A stretch of 64,000 bases of DNA from Bombardia bombarda (taxonomy: Eukaryota; Ascomycota; Sordariomycetes; Sordariales; Lasiosphaeriaceae): positions 7,502,001 through 7,566,000 of the forward strand of contig JAULSR010000002.1 of NCBI GenBank assembly GCA_030512295.1, given 5' to 3'. The number at the start of each line of letters is the position of its first letter. Positions within the stretch are counted from its first letter, which is position 1. This document shows positions 23,160 to 33,893 of the stretch, in pieces. A program made the position numbers and the translations under genes. Below the pieces are notes generated by a model. It searched no databases, was not told the origin of the DNA, and worked only from the letters and a program-made list of their open reading frames with translations.

Positions 23160-23590
23160 GATCCAGAGAATGGCTCTGATTTAGCTGAAAGGGGTTGAAC
23201 TCGAACTTCAAGCTTTTGACGGTCACTGTATCCCGACAAAATCGGAATTCACAAGCTCCAGACAATCCCGGTCATACTTCCTTCTGTGTAACACACAGTT
23301 TGTTACGGGCGGCTTTACGTTTAACATTGCACCACTTATCATTGCTTATCCAGTTATTATTCCGCGCTTTTCTCGCACAAGTTTCATCTCTTACTAGACG
23401 TTTCTCGCCAGATATATACTAAGGCGCAACATGAATGGGCAGCCAAGATGTCCCGAAATAGAGACAATAATATAGCTCCTCAAGAAGACCTTTATACCTC
23501 ATACTCATATCAAACAATGGCCACATGTGATGGTGATGAATCTTGTTTACGGGCTAATAATAAACAGTTGACAGCTGAAGTTTAATGTTT
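23160..23590. other. Intergenic region
   Basis: No gene or element recognised between the coiled-coil gene and the decayed membrane-protein copy. Confidence 0.5.
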
Positions 23591-24748
23591 TTAGATTGCG
23601 CTCCAGGACTGAGGAAAACATATGATTTCAACAACATAAACATGTTGGCCCATCCATAATGTCAACTCCGCCGGCCCAGCCCTGATGCGTATGCCGATGA
23701 TGATAAAAGAGAGCCTACCTAAACACAGGAAGAGGTTCGCAGTGGCGTAGTAGCTGCTAGTGTGCAATGTCATACCGGTGCCTGAGTATACCGGATAAGT
23801 GAAATAATATGGCCATTCTCCGAACAGCTTGTTATAGTCTGTCTGGTTGAAGGGCCATGTATCATATGTCAGCGGCATTGGCTCACTCTGGCTTGGTGAT
23901 GACGGCGCTGGCTGCTTCGGGGCATGACCGAGCCGGACTCCAGTGCCGCCATTTATTTCTGTAAGCCCAATGCCCCAGCTGGCCATGGCACTGCGGACTA
24001 TGATACTGACTCCCCCTCGCAGGTCTGTTCTCTCTTGACCAAGGACTGCGTCAACCCAGTCGCTGTTGCTCAGTGCAAAGGTTTCGCCAAAATTCGTGCC
24101 GTTTGCCGTTAAACGCAAAGGCGGGCCCAAGCTCAGTATCGTAGGATGTGTCATAAACCCTTGCGCAGTCACCGCCAGAGGCAGAGCGGTTGACTGTCGC
24201 CACGGAGAAATGCATATCGTAAGTTACCCTCCGTAAAGCAGGCTGCCTCTGCTGAGACTCGTTGTTGCTCACTGCGCGTGCCCAGCTCCCGGACTCTGCC
24301 CATTGAAATCTGTACAGTTCCTGGCTGGATGACCCTTTACTCAACAACGACCCCTGCTGTTCCGTTTGTCCAACCTTCTGGGCCAAGATCTCTCTAAACG
24401 CGCCCAATCTGGTCGGTATGGTTGATTTGCCGTCATGAAATCGTGTTCCTCCTTGCCACCGAGCGCCGTCGAGGCGTGCGTGTAGCTTCCTGCAAGGCCA
24501 TATGAGAGAAGACCAAATCCGATACCGAGGGTGGCCAGCCATGACTGGACATCCATTCGTGACCCAACCATGAAAACTGCCTGTGCCACATCTTGTGGTG
24601 TGACGCCGTATTGATCTAGAGGGCCGTCAGAAGACATCACCACGTCTAAACCGAAAAGGATCAAGATGGTGCCACCAACGAAAAGGGCAGCCAGTGATGA
24701 TCCACCAACGCGCCCCGTGCGAACAAGCCATTGGCGCAACTTTGGCAC
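23591..24748 (-). pseudogene. Decayed copy of the unknown membrane-protein gene
   Basis: Segments in two alternating frames align with the intact gene at 25708-27591. The N-terminal part (LAALFVGGTILILF, VGSRMDVQSWLATLGIGFGLLSYGLAGSY) corresponds to the first two membrane segments. It then jumps at about 24440 to DFMTANQPYRPDWARLE, which matches a site ~200 residues further on in the intact protein, so membrane segments 3 and 4 are deleted. After a frame change come WAESGSWARAVSNNESQQRQ and SASGGDCARVYDTS. A second frame change leads to RSAMASWGIG, GVRLGHAPKQP and the last membrane segment before LWMGQHVYVV. No ATG lies in frame at the N-terminus. A functional product is not possible as written. 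Confidence 0.75.
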
Positions 24749-25707
24749 GCGTTATAGGATTCATGTTGACGGCGGTTGCGTGTGATATGTATAATGCATA
24801 TCCATGAGTTTGAAACATCACATCGAACTGACGTTCCTGAAGATATATACCCAGAAAGGTAAAGCACCATCATCCAAGATCTCATTCCCCTGCTCCCGGC
24901 TCACTTCATGTAACCGATTGCCATTGGTACTATGGTGCGTGTGTGTAACCTGACTCCAAGGATCTGGCACGACCATTAGCGCCTTTTGGGGTGGCTGGTT
25001 TAATATATATAATATCCAGCGGAGGACTCCGCCACAACCGGAACGGTTTGATATTGGTACTGACATTAAGTTTCGCAGCCTATATGAATGGCTCTGCCAC
25101 AACTAAGTCAACTCAAAAACGTTGCCTCGAGATTGGTTTCCCCGGCTGTGCTAAGTGAGATACGCATCTTCAATATAATTAGGCAGATTCGCTTATCAGT
25201 CTGCCTATTCCTAAAGAACATGCGATTCATCGCTTTTACTGGCTCTCAGATCCTAAGAAGTAAGAGCCAGATTTGCCAACACAGTAGACCAACCACTCGG
25301 CAATGATAACCTGAAAGGTTGACGCAGACGATCCAAACTGAAGCAAGTGCTTTGCCTCAACACTTGTTTGCATTGACCCGGGTTCTCTGGGGCCCGCAGC
25401 ACTCCAAACCCCAAAGCTATGTCGTTCATTCAATTGAGGACCTGTGACGAGAACCACCCTGTAAGTACAGGGACTTCGAGTCTCTGGTGCAGCTCACTTT
25501 TTGTATACATACCACACCCATGGAACCTTTTTCTTTGTTACAATACAAGGCACTTCTACTGCACTTCACGAACCCTGCTGTGTTACGTCTTGTATGTAAC
25601 TGTGATGATTATTATCGATCAGACCACCGTAAAAGTCTGATTGCCCACATGAATTCTGACATTTTCTCAGATACTGTGGCCTCAAAACGACACTTCTATT
25701 GCTGGAT
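24749..25707. other. Spacer between the tandem membrane-protein copies
   Basis: No complete gene. A segment around 25380-25450 resembles sequence around 27785-27850 upstream of the intact copy, which suggests the duplication included 5' sequence. Confidence 0.5.
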
Positions 25708-27591
25708 TTACATCTTTGAGATTGTTTCTCTGCAAGTGACAATGTGAGGCAGATCTGGCTTACTCTCCCTCGCCGCCAGAAGAGCCTCATTATACCGACT
25801 GAGTGGCAGTTTTCTTTCCGCTGTGACGGTACTGGAAATGGAAATGGATACCTCTGTGGACTTTGAAGAAACTTTCATCTCTTTGTCCAACTCAGAACCG
25901 GTCCGGAGTATACCCAACCCAGATGCGACTAGATAACCGCTTGCCAGTTGCTCCGTCCCTGCTCGGGGAATTTTCCCTGCCAGCGCAAGATACACATGCT
26001 GGCCCATCCAAGATGTCAACGCAGGTGGCCCGGCCAGGACTCGAATTCCGATTGTAACGTAAGCCAAACAACCCAGAAACAAAAAGGTGTAGGCGGCAGC
26101 ATAGTAGCTACCCGTCCGCGTGGTGGATCGTACCCCTGAGTAGAAAGGATATTCCATGGCAACACTTCCCTCACTACCCAATGACGCAGATTCAGTCGAA
26201 GAGTTGACATAAGCTTCCTCGTTAAATGGCCATGCGTGGTTGAATGGCTGCGGGGCATGACCAAGACGGATACCATCAGTTTCCACCAGCTGGAAGCCCC
26301 TTCCCTCGCCCCAGCCGGCCATCACGCTCCGGATGAGTACCAAAAGATCATATTTGTTACCAACCGGATCTTGAAGAAAGGCGTTGATCCATTTTGTACT
26401 CGAACTGAGAATAGGGGATTCAAACCGTCCAGAGCGCGTTGGATGGACTAGTATGGGGGTGTTAAGTAAGAACTCGGAAGCCGTTGACGTGACAATCTCG
26501 GAGCAGTCGCCCGCAGATACCTTGCGAGTAATCTTAGCAACGTTCAGGCTCATTTTGTAAACCTCTCTTTGAGCAGTTTGGCTCTGAACATTGGTCTCGT
26601 CGTCCTGCCAACTCCCCATCTCTGCCCATTGGATCTCTATATCCCCTGGTGGAACGATTCTGTATTCCATGACAGCCCCGTTACTGTTACTGACCCAGCC
26701 TGAACCGGGTGCCTCTATTCTCGTCCAATTCTGTTGCAGATGACTCTTAGCCGTCATGAAGTAATCCCCGGTGGCGGAAAAGCCTTCTGCAACCATGACG
26801 ATCTCTCGAGTGTGAAGCATCCCGACATCTGAGACATGAAAGGTACCGCTGCAATCAGCCCAGCCAGCCATAACGACAAGCCATGCTCCAAGTGTGTGAA
26901 TAAAAGAGCGGTGAATAAAAGAGCGGCTGGCGCTATCTTCAAATGGCGAGTCGCTAAGCCAGGGGCTTGTTCTCCCGTTATCCAGCAGAGCGATTAATGG
27001 CGGGACGCGGAGTAGGACTTGGCTCTCAGGCAAGTGCTCGAGCAGGCGGAGAGTGACGTCGACAACGGCAAACTTGTAGCAGATGGATGACGCAAGGCCC
27101 AGTGCAACTATCAAGTAGCGGCCCAACACGAAGCCGCGAAAGCCGCGAAAGCCAATGAATACCGGAGCACCAGGCTGAGAGTTGAGGTATCGAGTGTAAT
27201 CAAGTCCCCCGGGAGCGCGAGCCGCTCGCAGACTGCACCACATGTCGAAGAAGTGCAGGTAAGACCCCATCAGGCCGTAGGAGAGCAGACTGAAACCGAA
27301 ACCAAGGACCACGAGCCATGTCTCAACGCTCAGTCTCGAGCCAACCCAAAACACATTTTGACGCTTGTCTTCGGAGACCTGCACTGGGGTGTTGTCGCTG
27401 AGTCGATCGCGGGAGGTCATGATATTCCCAGCAAAGAGGTTCAAAATGGTTCCGCCGAAGAAAAGTGCAGAAAGCGAAAGCCCACCAGCTTGCTGTAAGC
27501 GGATGAGCCAGGTGGGAGGCATTTGTCTCTCGTGGAAGGAATAGAGCCCAGATATGTTATAGCATTCGGTTTTTTGTAATCCGAGAGTCAT
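25708..27591 (-). CDS. Unknown multi-pass membrane protein, intact tandem copy
   Basis: An intronless 628-codon frame from the ATG at 27591 (MTLGLQKTECYN). I do not recognise the family. Hydrophobic segments: LSLSALFFGGTILNLFAG (~38-55), WLVVLGFGFSLLSYGLMGSY (~91-110), YLIVALGLASSICYKFAVV (~156-174) and FIHTLGAWLVVMAGWADC (~232-250). A long polar domain of about 250 residues follows, with Trp/Cys and N-glycosylation-type sites and the motifs WAEMGSW and VMAGWGEG. A fifth segment, AYTFLFLGCLAYVTIGIRVL, precedes LTSWMGQHVY and a Ser-rich cytosolic-type tail. The large domain between segments 4 and 5 would lie on one side of the membrane, probably outside. Short in-frame duplications occur at 26895-26925 (FIHRS) and 27128-27150 (GFR). 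Confidence 0.75.
   Translation of the reverse strand: MTLGLQKTECYNISGLYSFHERQMPPTWLIRLQQAGGLSLSALFFGGTILNLFAGNIMTSRDRLSDNTPVQVSEDKRQNVFWVGSRLSVETWLVVLGFGFSLLSYGLMGSYLHFFDMWCSLRAARAPGGLDYTRYLNSQPGAPVFIGFRGFRGFVLGRYLIVALGLASSICYKFAVVDVTLRLLEHLPESQVLLRVPPLIALLDNGRTSPWLSDSPFEDSASRSFIHRSFIHTLGAWLVVMAGWADCSGTFHVSDVGMLHTREIVMVAEGFSATGDYFMTAKSHLQQNWTRIEAPGSGWVSNSNGAVMEYRIVPPGDIEIQWAEMGSWQDDETNVQSQTAQREVYKMSLNVAKITRKVSAGDCSEIVTSTASEFLLNTPILVHPTRSGRFESPILSSSTKWINAFLQDPVGNKYDLLVLIRSVMAGWGEGRGFQLVETDGIRLGHAPQPFNHAWPFNEEAYVNSSTESASLGSEGSVAMEYPFYSGVRSTTRTGSYYAAAYTFLFLGCLAYVTIGIRVLAGPPALTSWMGQHVYLALAGKIPRAGTEQLASGYLVASGLGILRTGSELDKEMKVSSKSTEVSISISSTVTAERKLPLSRYNEALLAARESKPDLPHIVTCRETISKM
26895..26925. repeat. 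15-bp in-frame tandem duplication
   Basis: Two successive copies of a GAATAAAAGAGCGG-type unit inside the membrane-protein gene, giving the peptide repeat SFIHRSFIH just before membrane segment 4. A 9-bp duplication (GCCGCGAAA) nearby at about 27128-27150 gives GFRGFRGF. Confidence 0.75.
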
Positions 27592-28693
27592 AATACTTTG
27601 GCGAGAAAAATGTATTTGCAAGTTGGCTATGATTGAGCGTACAGTTGGTGGTGGTGACAAGGGTCTTTAGGCAAATACCTAAGTAAGAGAGATTCGCTCC
27701 TCGACAGAACATACCTCCCACCGGCTGATGACTCCCTACAGCATTGACGATATAAATTTAAGTATGTGCCCTACCTGAACATTCCGTTCACTAGGGCCCG
27801 CCGCAGTCCAACACCCCAAGCTATGCCTTCTATATAACCAAGGACCCCAATGCAACCCCACAAACCTATCAATTTTCTCTCTTGGCGAGAACAGTCTGTG
27901 GCCGCTCGCTATCATGCACCTACATAAGTCCTGCATTGTCTGTTTGCTTCGCCCTGCCACCACCATCTGCGCTCTCAAGAGCTCAAATCAAAACATAGAA
28001 AATTCATTTCAGATCGAGTGCCCAAACCTATTTGTATCGGCAACTTCGCTGAGCAGATCAGCCTGACTCTAAATCTTTGCCTCGATTCACAAATCGCAAA
28101 AACGGAATTTCAATAAACTCAAATCGATGGCCTCGTTCTATCCAATTTGAATTGTTGGGAGCGCTGACCACCATAATACGGCTGTGCAGTCTCTCTCTAA
28201 AAGACGAAGACATTACAATACGATACGATATTTAAACAGAATGGTATGAGCAATAGTAAAGACAAGCCATTTCGATTAGGTAACATCACAGAAGTAATCT
28301 TGATCAGAGCCTACCTGTGTTACAATAGGGGGTGGGCGTAGTGATGACACGTGCATCACACCCCTCCCACTCCGTCCCTCTTTCCCTCATCTCCGCCTCT
28401 TCATTTTCTGTAGCCAGTAACTGCAGGTGTTGACAGATTATCTGCTCGAGAGAGATAAGGGCCGCTCTCGTCTTTAGGCATCAATAGATGCATTTTTGAC
28501 CTTGCACGGTTCTTCCTCTTGCATCGCGCAACACGTCAATCATAACTTCTTTCCTCTTTTCCGTTTTTCCCCATCTTGACACTTTACGGTACAGAGAACG
28601 GGGACCAATATTTACCTCTTGGGTTATTTTATTAATTTGTTATCAGAGTTTTTGTCACGCGGTGTCTACTACCGCTGCGCACAAGGACGAGTC
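27592..28693. other. Intergenic region between membrane-protein and HET genes
   Basis: Divergent 5' regions of the two flanking genes. On the minus strand, 27785-27850 encodes a short peptide (RHSLGCWTAAGPSE) also seen near 25410 (RHSFGVWSAAGPRE), followed by a GTAGGG donor-like site. It may be an upstream exon or a relic shared by both copies. Confidence 0.45.
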
Positions 28694-30037
28694 ATGGATC
28701 CTGATGACCACAAGTCCCTCACGACACCAATCGATTGTTTTTGTACCGGAATTCATCCAGTGAGTGCGGTGAAATTACAATGGAATAGAATATCCGGAGA
28801 ATTATGCGGCCGATGCAACTTTATGCGAGAGATTGTTGTCAGTTGTATTAGTCAGGGTATTTTCAAATCAACCAATAGTAACGGGAAATATGACATTCAT
28901 TGGTACGATGAATCAGCACTTTTGCAACGATGGGATTTGGCCATTTTGGACAAGTATGACCTGGCTTCATCCACTCGTCTTCGATCTGACAGGTTTGAAA
29001 TCTTCAGTTTACCTGGTATGCATGCGTGTTTCCACTTTGATCCTCTATCGTATTTTTCATATCTACCAAACCTATCATTGATCAAATCGCTCATTACTCA
29101 ACGAGTATTAGGCGTTCCAAGGCCGTTTGACGATATACCGGTTCATGAGCTGAGCTATGATGCGAAGTCAGGGTCAAGCCTTGCTCAGGCGAAAGCGTGG
29201 CTAAGCGCATGCCAGGAATTCCACCAGTGCTTACCAAACGTGCCACCAAAACTTCCATCGAGGGTTATAGACGTCCGCACCTCCCCAGTGAAGCTTCATG
29301 TCTCGAGGCCAGAAGAGACAGGCCGCTATGCATGCCTTAGCCATTGCTGGGGAGATGTGCGACCTCCCTGTCGAACTACCACAGAGACACTTGAGAGGAA
29401 CCTGAATGCGATCCCCTGGGAAATACTACCAGCAACTTTCTCTGATGCCATCGACTATACCCGGCGTCTGGGTCTGGATTACATATGGATCGACTCTATA
29501 TGCATCATCCAAGATAGCGACCACGACTGGAGCGAGCAGTCAGCGCAGTATATCCCTGAACATTCCACCGATTTCCAATCCTGCACAGTGGTTGACGTAT
29601 CCGTTACTCTTGCAGGGCCAGATCCTACGGGTGAGGTGAGGTCTGGGTATCTTGTGCTCTCTGCGCCTTTCATGGATGTCTCTCTCTCCAGTCTTTCAAA
29701 CAATGGACGCATCAAACTGCACAGAAAGAATTCCGGTTACAACTTCAAAGATGCGGTCTTGTTGCATCTCGATTGTCCCAACGACCTAGAGACGGGATTC
29801 CTCACTCTGGAGCATCAGATTATTTGTCTCCAGCTCTACGTCACGAGAAAAGATAAGGACGAATTCTTCGCTGCCGTATACTTGATATTGAGGCAATGTC
29901 CGGACCAAGAGATTGATGGGATCCATACCTATGAACGTGTTGGTATCTGTGTAGTTGACGGTGGGGGCGGTTGGAAAGGTGAAAAGCCAGACGAGTGCCC
30001 AGCTGCCTTGCCGAACACAGTGGTGAGGATAGTTTAG
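28694..30037 (+). CDS. HET-domain protein with internal deletion
   Basis: A 447-codon frame from the ATG at 28694 (MDPDDHKSLTT). HET proteins trigger heterokaryon incompatibility and regulated cell death in filamentous fungi. Block 1 of the domain (YACLSHCWGD, from residue 212) and block 2 (DYIWIDSICIIQDS, from residue 262) are present with the expected spacing. After DWSEQSAQ (about 279) the sequence passes directly into a segment (VVDVSVTLAGPDPTGEVRSGYLVL) that resembles the far C-terminal part of HET proteins. HET block 3 (the GFWTLQE-type region) and the following middle part, usually several hundred residues, are missing. The join stays in frame and is not flanked by GT..AG. It is probably not functional, though a truncated product could be made. 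Confidence 0.7.
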   Translation: MDPDDHKSLTTPIDCFCTGIHPVSAVKLQWNRISGELCGRCNFMREIVVSCISQGIFKSTNSNGKYDIHWYDESALLQRWDLAILDKYDLASSTRLRSDRFEIFSLPGMHACFHFDPLSYFSYLPNLSLIKSLITQRVLGVPRPFDDIPVHELSYDAKSGSSLAQAKAWLSACQEFHQCLPNVPPKLPSRVIDVRTSPVKLHVSRPEETGRYACLSHCWGDVRPPCRTTTETLERNLNAIPWEILPATFSDAIDYTRRLGLDYIWIDSICIIQDSDHDWSEQSAQYIPEHSTDFQSCTVVDVSVTLAGPDPTGEVRSGYLVLSAPFMDVSLSSLSNNGRIKLHRKNSGYNFKDAVLLHLDCPNDLETGFLTLEHQIICLQLYVTRKDKDEFFAAVYLILRQCPDQEIDGIHTYERVGICVVDGGGGWKGEKPDECPAALPNTVVRIV

Positions 30038-30410
30038 GGGTATCACAGTCTGATGTGAAATACACATACATGGGGACCCAGACTTCTCCTCCCCGACCAC
30101 GCTAATGCCTCTACAGAAAGATCTCGCGGCTTCATCGTATCTTTAATTCTCGTTCCTTCGTTGCTCTAGACTACTCCGTATCAAAAAGCCGGTTCGCCTG
30201 CTTGCTCTATGGGTATTTTCACTGAACAAAATCAAAACATCATGCAGCCTCCACAAGTGCCGAAGGGCTAATAAACAAGACATGACGCAAAGACATGAAA
30301 ATGAGTCAGAGGAAACAGGTGTGACTATCAGCAACCACCAATCCATACCACCCTCCCAAACCCTCCCTCAATATGTGAGAAACCAGTAATCAAGTGGCCC
30401 ATCGACATTC
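30038..30410. other. Short intergenic region
   Basis: No feature recognised between the convergent HET gene and the minus-strand low-complexity gene. Confidence 0.4.
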
Positions 30411-31416
30411 TCACAGGTCGTTACCAGCACCATCAGCCGACGACCCCGCCGCTGCCGAGTTATCCTGCGTCTCACCCCGAGCCTGAGTCTCACCCCGAGT
30501 CTGAGTCTCACCCCGAGTCTGAGTCTCACCCCAAGTCTGAGCCTGAGTCTGGGCCTGCGTACCCGACGGCAACAGCGGCGATCCAGGAGGAAGGTTAATG
30601 GTGTCCTTGAGATTAAAAGCCTTCAGAATCGCAGGGTATTCGGACATGATGGTGCCGGACCAGTTGTTGCCCTTGCCGATGCCGCTGCTGCTGCCGCTAC
30701 CACAGCTGTCGCGGTCGCGGTCGCGGTATCCATCATTCACGTTTCCAACATCATCGCTCTTTTTCACCTTCTCTCTACCCTTCTCGTCATTGTTTTCATC
30801 TCGGGTTCGTGGAGTACTATCAAGGACAGAATTTTGCTGGTGCCCCCCGGCGCTGCTGCTGCTGCCGGTCGCAAAGCTTGATATAGACTCTTGTGTGCTA
30901 TCCGCGGACGACTGACGGACGGACGAAAGCTCGATTAGACCCCAGGAGCGAAGATTGTCCATCCAGGTTGGATAATAGCCCGCTTGATGGCCTGTAGGAG
31001 GAGGACGAGATGCCCAGGGGGTTATTCCTGGGGAAATGGCAGCTGGTGTTAGGGCGGGTGCTTCTGGGGGTGCTGGTTGAGACCAGCATGCTGCTGTCCC
31101 TGTCTCGGGGGCTATAGCGGGAGTTGCTTCCGGGGCTGCTGTCGTGTCGGGCGCTTGGTGAGTGTATTGGCGGTAGGAGTGTGAGATCAGCTGGTGTGAG
31201 GTTGGCTGGCCGAGGCGGTTGAGGGGCTGATTGTCCTTTGCCACTTGCGGGGTTGTTGATGTTGATGTTGACGTTGGTGTCTTGGGGTTGCTGAACAACG
31301 ACGGTAGCGAGAGGAATAGCCGCTTGCTTCCCTTTGTCTTGCTTGGCTTTTCCAGCGTGGCCAAAGGTGATGACACGGAGAATGAAGTTGCCAAACCCTT
31401 TGGTCTTGGCCCACAA
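30411..31416 (-). CDS. Low-complexity protein, gene structure unclear
   Basis: Two minus-strand frames overlap. The frame closed at 30898 starts with a protein-like stretch (KTKGFGNFILRVITFGHAGK) without an ATG. The frame ending at the stop at 30411 is open for 336 codons and has protein-like parts (GYYPTWMDNLRSWGLIELSS, SEYPAILKAFNLKDTINLPP) and a repeat tail. The best single model begins in the first frame and moves to the second somewhere in 31000-31200, but I see no clear splice sites. No family is recognised. The first frame is also the same frame as the small membrane ORF just upstream, separated from it by a single TAG (31429-31431), so the two may be one gene. Confidence 0.35.
30470..30541 (-). 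repeat. 18-bp minisatellite (four copies)
   Basis: Four tandem 18-bp units, nearly identical. In the long minus-strand frame they encode repeats of the hexapeptide GETQTR. The even 18-bp length keeps the frame open. Confidence 0.85.
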
Positions 31417-31428
31417 ACCAATCGCTGG

Positions 31429-31659
31429 CTAGTCCTCTTCGCTTGACCTCCTGTTTTGCCCGCGTTTGTTCCAGCAGTCCTTGGCTATGACGAAGATAAA
31501 AACAACGAGAAAAGCACAACAAATTATCACCACGCCGAAAGTCGTACCCCTCTCTTCGTTCATGTGCACCTTCACCACGTCTTGTGGTATTGCAGCATCT
31601 GTGGCGCTACTAACACTTATTTCCTCTGAAGCGGGATCTGAAGCGGAAATCACTCCCAT
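31429..31659 (-). CDS. Small one-helix membrane protein ORF
   Basis: 76 codons from the ATG at 31659 to a TAG at 31429. A polar, acidic N-terminus (about 40 residues) is followed by a strong hydrophobic segment (VVIICCAFLVVFIFVIA) and a basic-acidic tail (CWNKRGQNRRSSEED). It has no cleavable signal peptide. Translation past the TAG stays open in the same frame into KTKGFGNFILRVITF, so this may be the N-terminal part of the neighbouring low-complexity gene. It is either a small gene of its own or the first part of a broken one. Confidence 0.35.
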   Translation of the reverse strand: MGVISASDPASEEISVSSATDAAIPQDVVKVHMNEERGTTFGVVIICCAFLVVFIFVIAKDCWNKRGQNRRSSEED

Positions 31660-33893
31660 TATGACCGATATATGATGCTCAGAAGGGAGACAAGAGTGAA
31701 GAAAGAAACAACAAAGTGAAGTGATGGAGGGAGAGGGTAGCAAATCAGGTTGATGGGATCTGGCAAGATACAGGAGCAGTAAAACCAAGTTGTAGGTTCA
31801 GAAAGTTAGAATAAAAGTGCTCGAGACCGGAGAAATGATGGCGAAGGACCGTGGGCTATGGTGGCAAGGGCGGATTGGTGTTTTACTAGCAAGGAAGACA
31901 AAAAAAGCCGAAACTGGGCAGAAAAGCAGACTAAAGGCGCAGCATTTATACACAAGCAAGCAAAAGGGTGGACAGCCAAAACTGTTGCAAAGGCTTGAGC
32001 CCTACCGTACCCGCCGCAATTATCGTTAGCTACATGGCCAGCCCTAAATGGCTGGGGTTGCTGTCTATTTCTACCACTAAAGGGCGTCGGGTCAAGGGAA
32101 AACTGTTAGAGAATTCATCGTACATTGTGTGGCTGCCTTTGAGGGCCGCGGATACCGTTATTGCCGCAGCGTGGACGAAGCCAGAAATAATGGCTTGCCA
32201 CGTGAAGACCAACCACACCGTTGAAACGCAGATAAAGGAGAAATTATAGACCTTGGCTATGGTAGATGGCATGCTGTATAGTTCCTCGAATGTTCCCGAA
32301 AAAGTCTGATAGGTCAATCGAACCAAAGGACACACTCAGAACAGCAAAGACCATGTATACTTTTACAGTCTCGTGTTTCCTCAACCCCACAGGTCTCTTC
32401 CAGCTTCAGTTTATACTTCCATGCAACCACGATACTACTATCCAGCCGTTAAAGATCTGAGCGTGAGAAGGCACCGGCGCCAGTTCTCCCGAAAGGAGAC
32501 CCGGGGCACGATTACCCACTAGAGTCTTAGGTAACCAATTTAACAGCTGTTCAAGTCGAGAAGTTTAAAATACGGAATGAATAGCTCTAGTTTTAGAGTA
32601 ATTTGAGCCAATGAATCCTACAAAACCCAGGCGCGTGTTATACATAGTATTCGACTATGCAGCTGGGAACAAAGAGTTTAAGAAGGAAGAACAAAATTCA
32701 GCCAAGACCAAGAGGACTGAAAGTGTATGGACAGAAGGGGGGAAATATACGAATCATTACCCCTATCTTGAAGAAGACAAGAGGGTTAGGGTATACGATG
32801 GCTTGCCAACACACCGTCCCCACAGCGGGGTTCAAGAAAGGTTCAATCCATCACCTGATAAGCTCGGGCTAACATGGGGCCTACTCTTTATATATCTGGG
32901 CCGTTATGGCCGGTCTGGATCATTCCAGCGGCACATGTTAATGGAACTGAAGAACAGATTCGTAAAACTGTTGGGGTTGCTAAACGCCGCCTCACCCCTT
33001 GCTCTTGCTAGCTCTTGCTAGCTTACCCCAATCAGGAGCTCCTACGTCATTCACCTGCTGTCACGCCAGGCCTGCCCAAAAGTTTCACACACCAAATATC
33101 AGCATCCATAGCCCCTAATAGCATATGCCAAAAGTCCTGCGAATTCTCTCGTGCACATGAACAAGAAGATATCTTACTTAATCCAAATTATGGACACATA
33201 TAATACAAGCTGATGTGAAAGCCGCCGCCAGCAAATCTCCAACTGATTTTCCCTTTTCGAGAATGCAGAGTTGGTAGCAACTAAATGGCGATTCATAAAC
33301 CCAAGGCCAAGCACGTGAATCAACGACCAACCAACGATCGCCATTGGTCACAGATCCTTCTGACACGATGCGCACGAGCCGCACATCTCAGTTTAACGCA
33401 CTAATCTCCTGACGATAGAATTTCTCTTCCCGCCCAACATGCGCGCGGCCTTGCTTTCCCCCTTCCCATCTGTTTTGCCCTCCCCAACCCGCCGATCGCC
33501 CAACCATACGCGCGTGAGAGCCCCTCCACTCAGCGCCCCTGCTGCAGGCGGCCAGCAACCAGCTTTCCCGGTAACTCAAACTATTGAATGAGCAACGCAT
33601 TCTCACGAAACCCGACCGACAACCTCGGGATCTCTGGCGAAAAAGCACATGTCGCCTGCAATAGAGAGATAAAACACAGACCTTGCCATGCCACGAGTGT
33701 AAAAACAGACGATTAAGCCAACTCAACAAAGTTTTCGAGCCCACAACCATCATCCACTCTCCTTCTGCCGGACGGAATGCGCTATGTCACAAACATTTTG
33801 TTAAAAACACTCTCATATCGCTCAAAGTCAGGCTCAAACTCGAGAACCCGAACGCGACAGTACTAATTCACCACTATCCGATCTAAACTAAAA
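31660..33893. other. 2.2-kb spacer without a recognised gene
   Basis: Several ORFs of 60-136 codons occur on both strands (for example 32611-33021 plus and 33388-33753 minus), none with a motif, good start context or splice partners. The last ~130 nt are the leader of the hydrolase gene. Confidence 0.5.

Noticed and set aside
33388..33753. 121-codon minus-strand ORF
   Set aside because: No recognisable domain and no splice partner; it overlaps the likely upstream region of the hydrolase gene.
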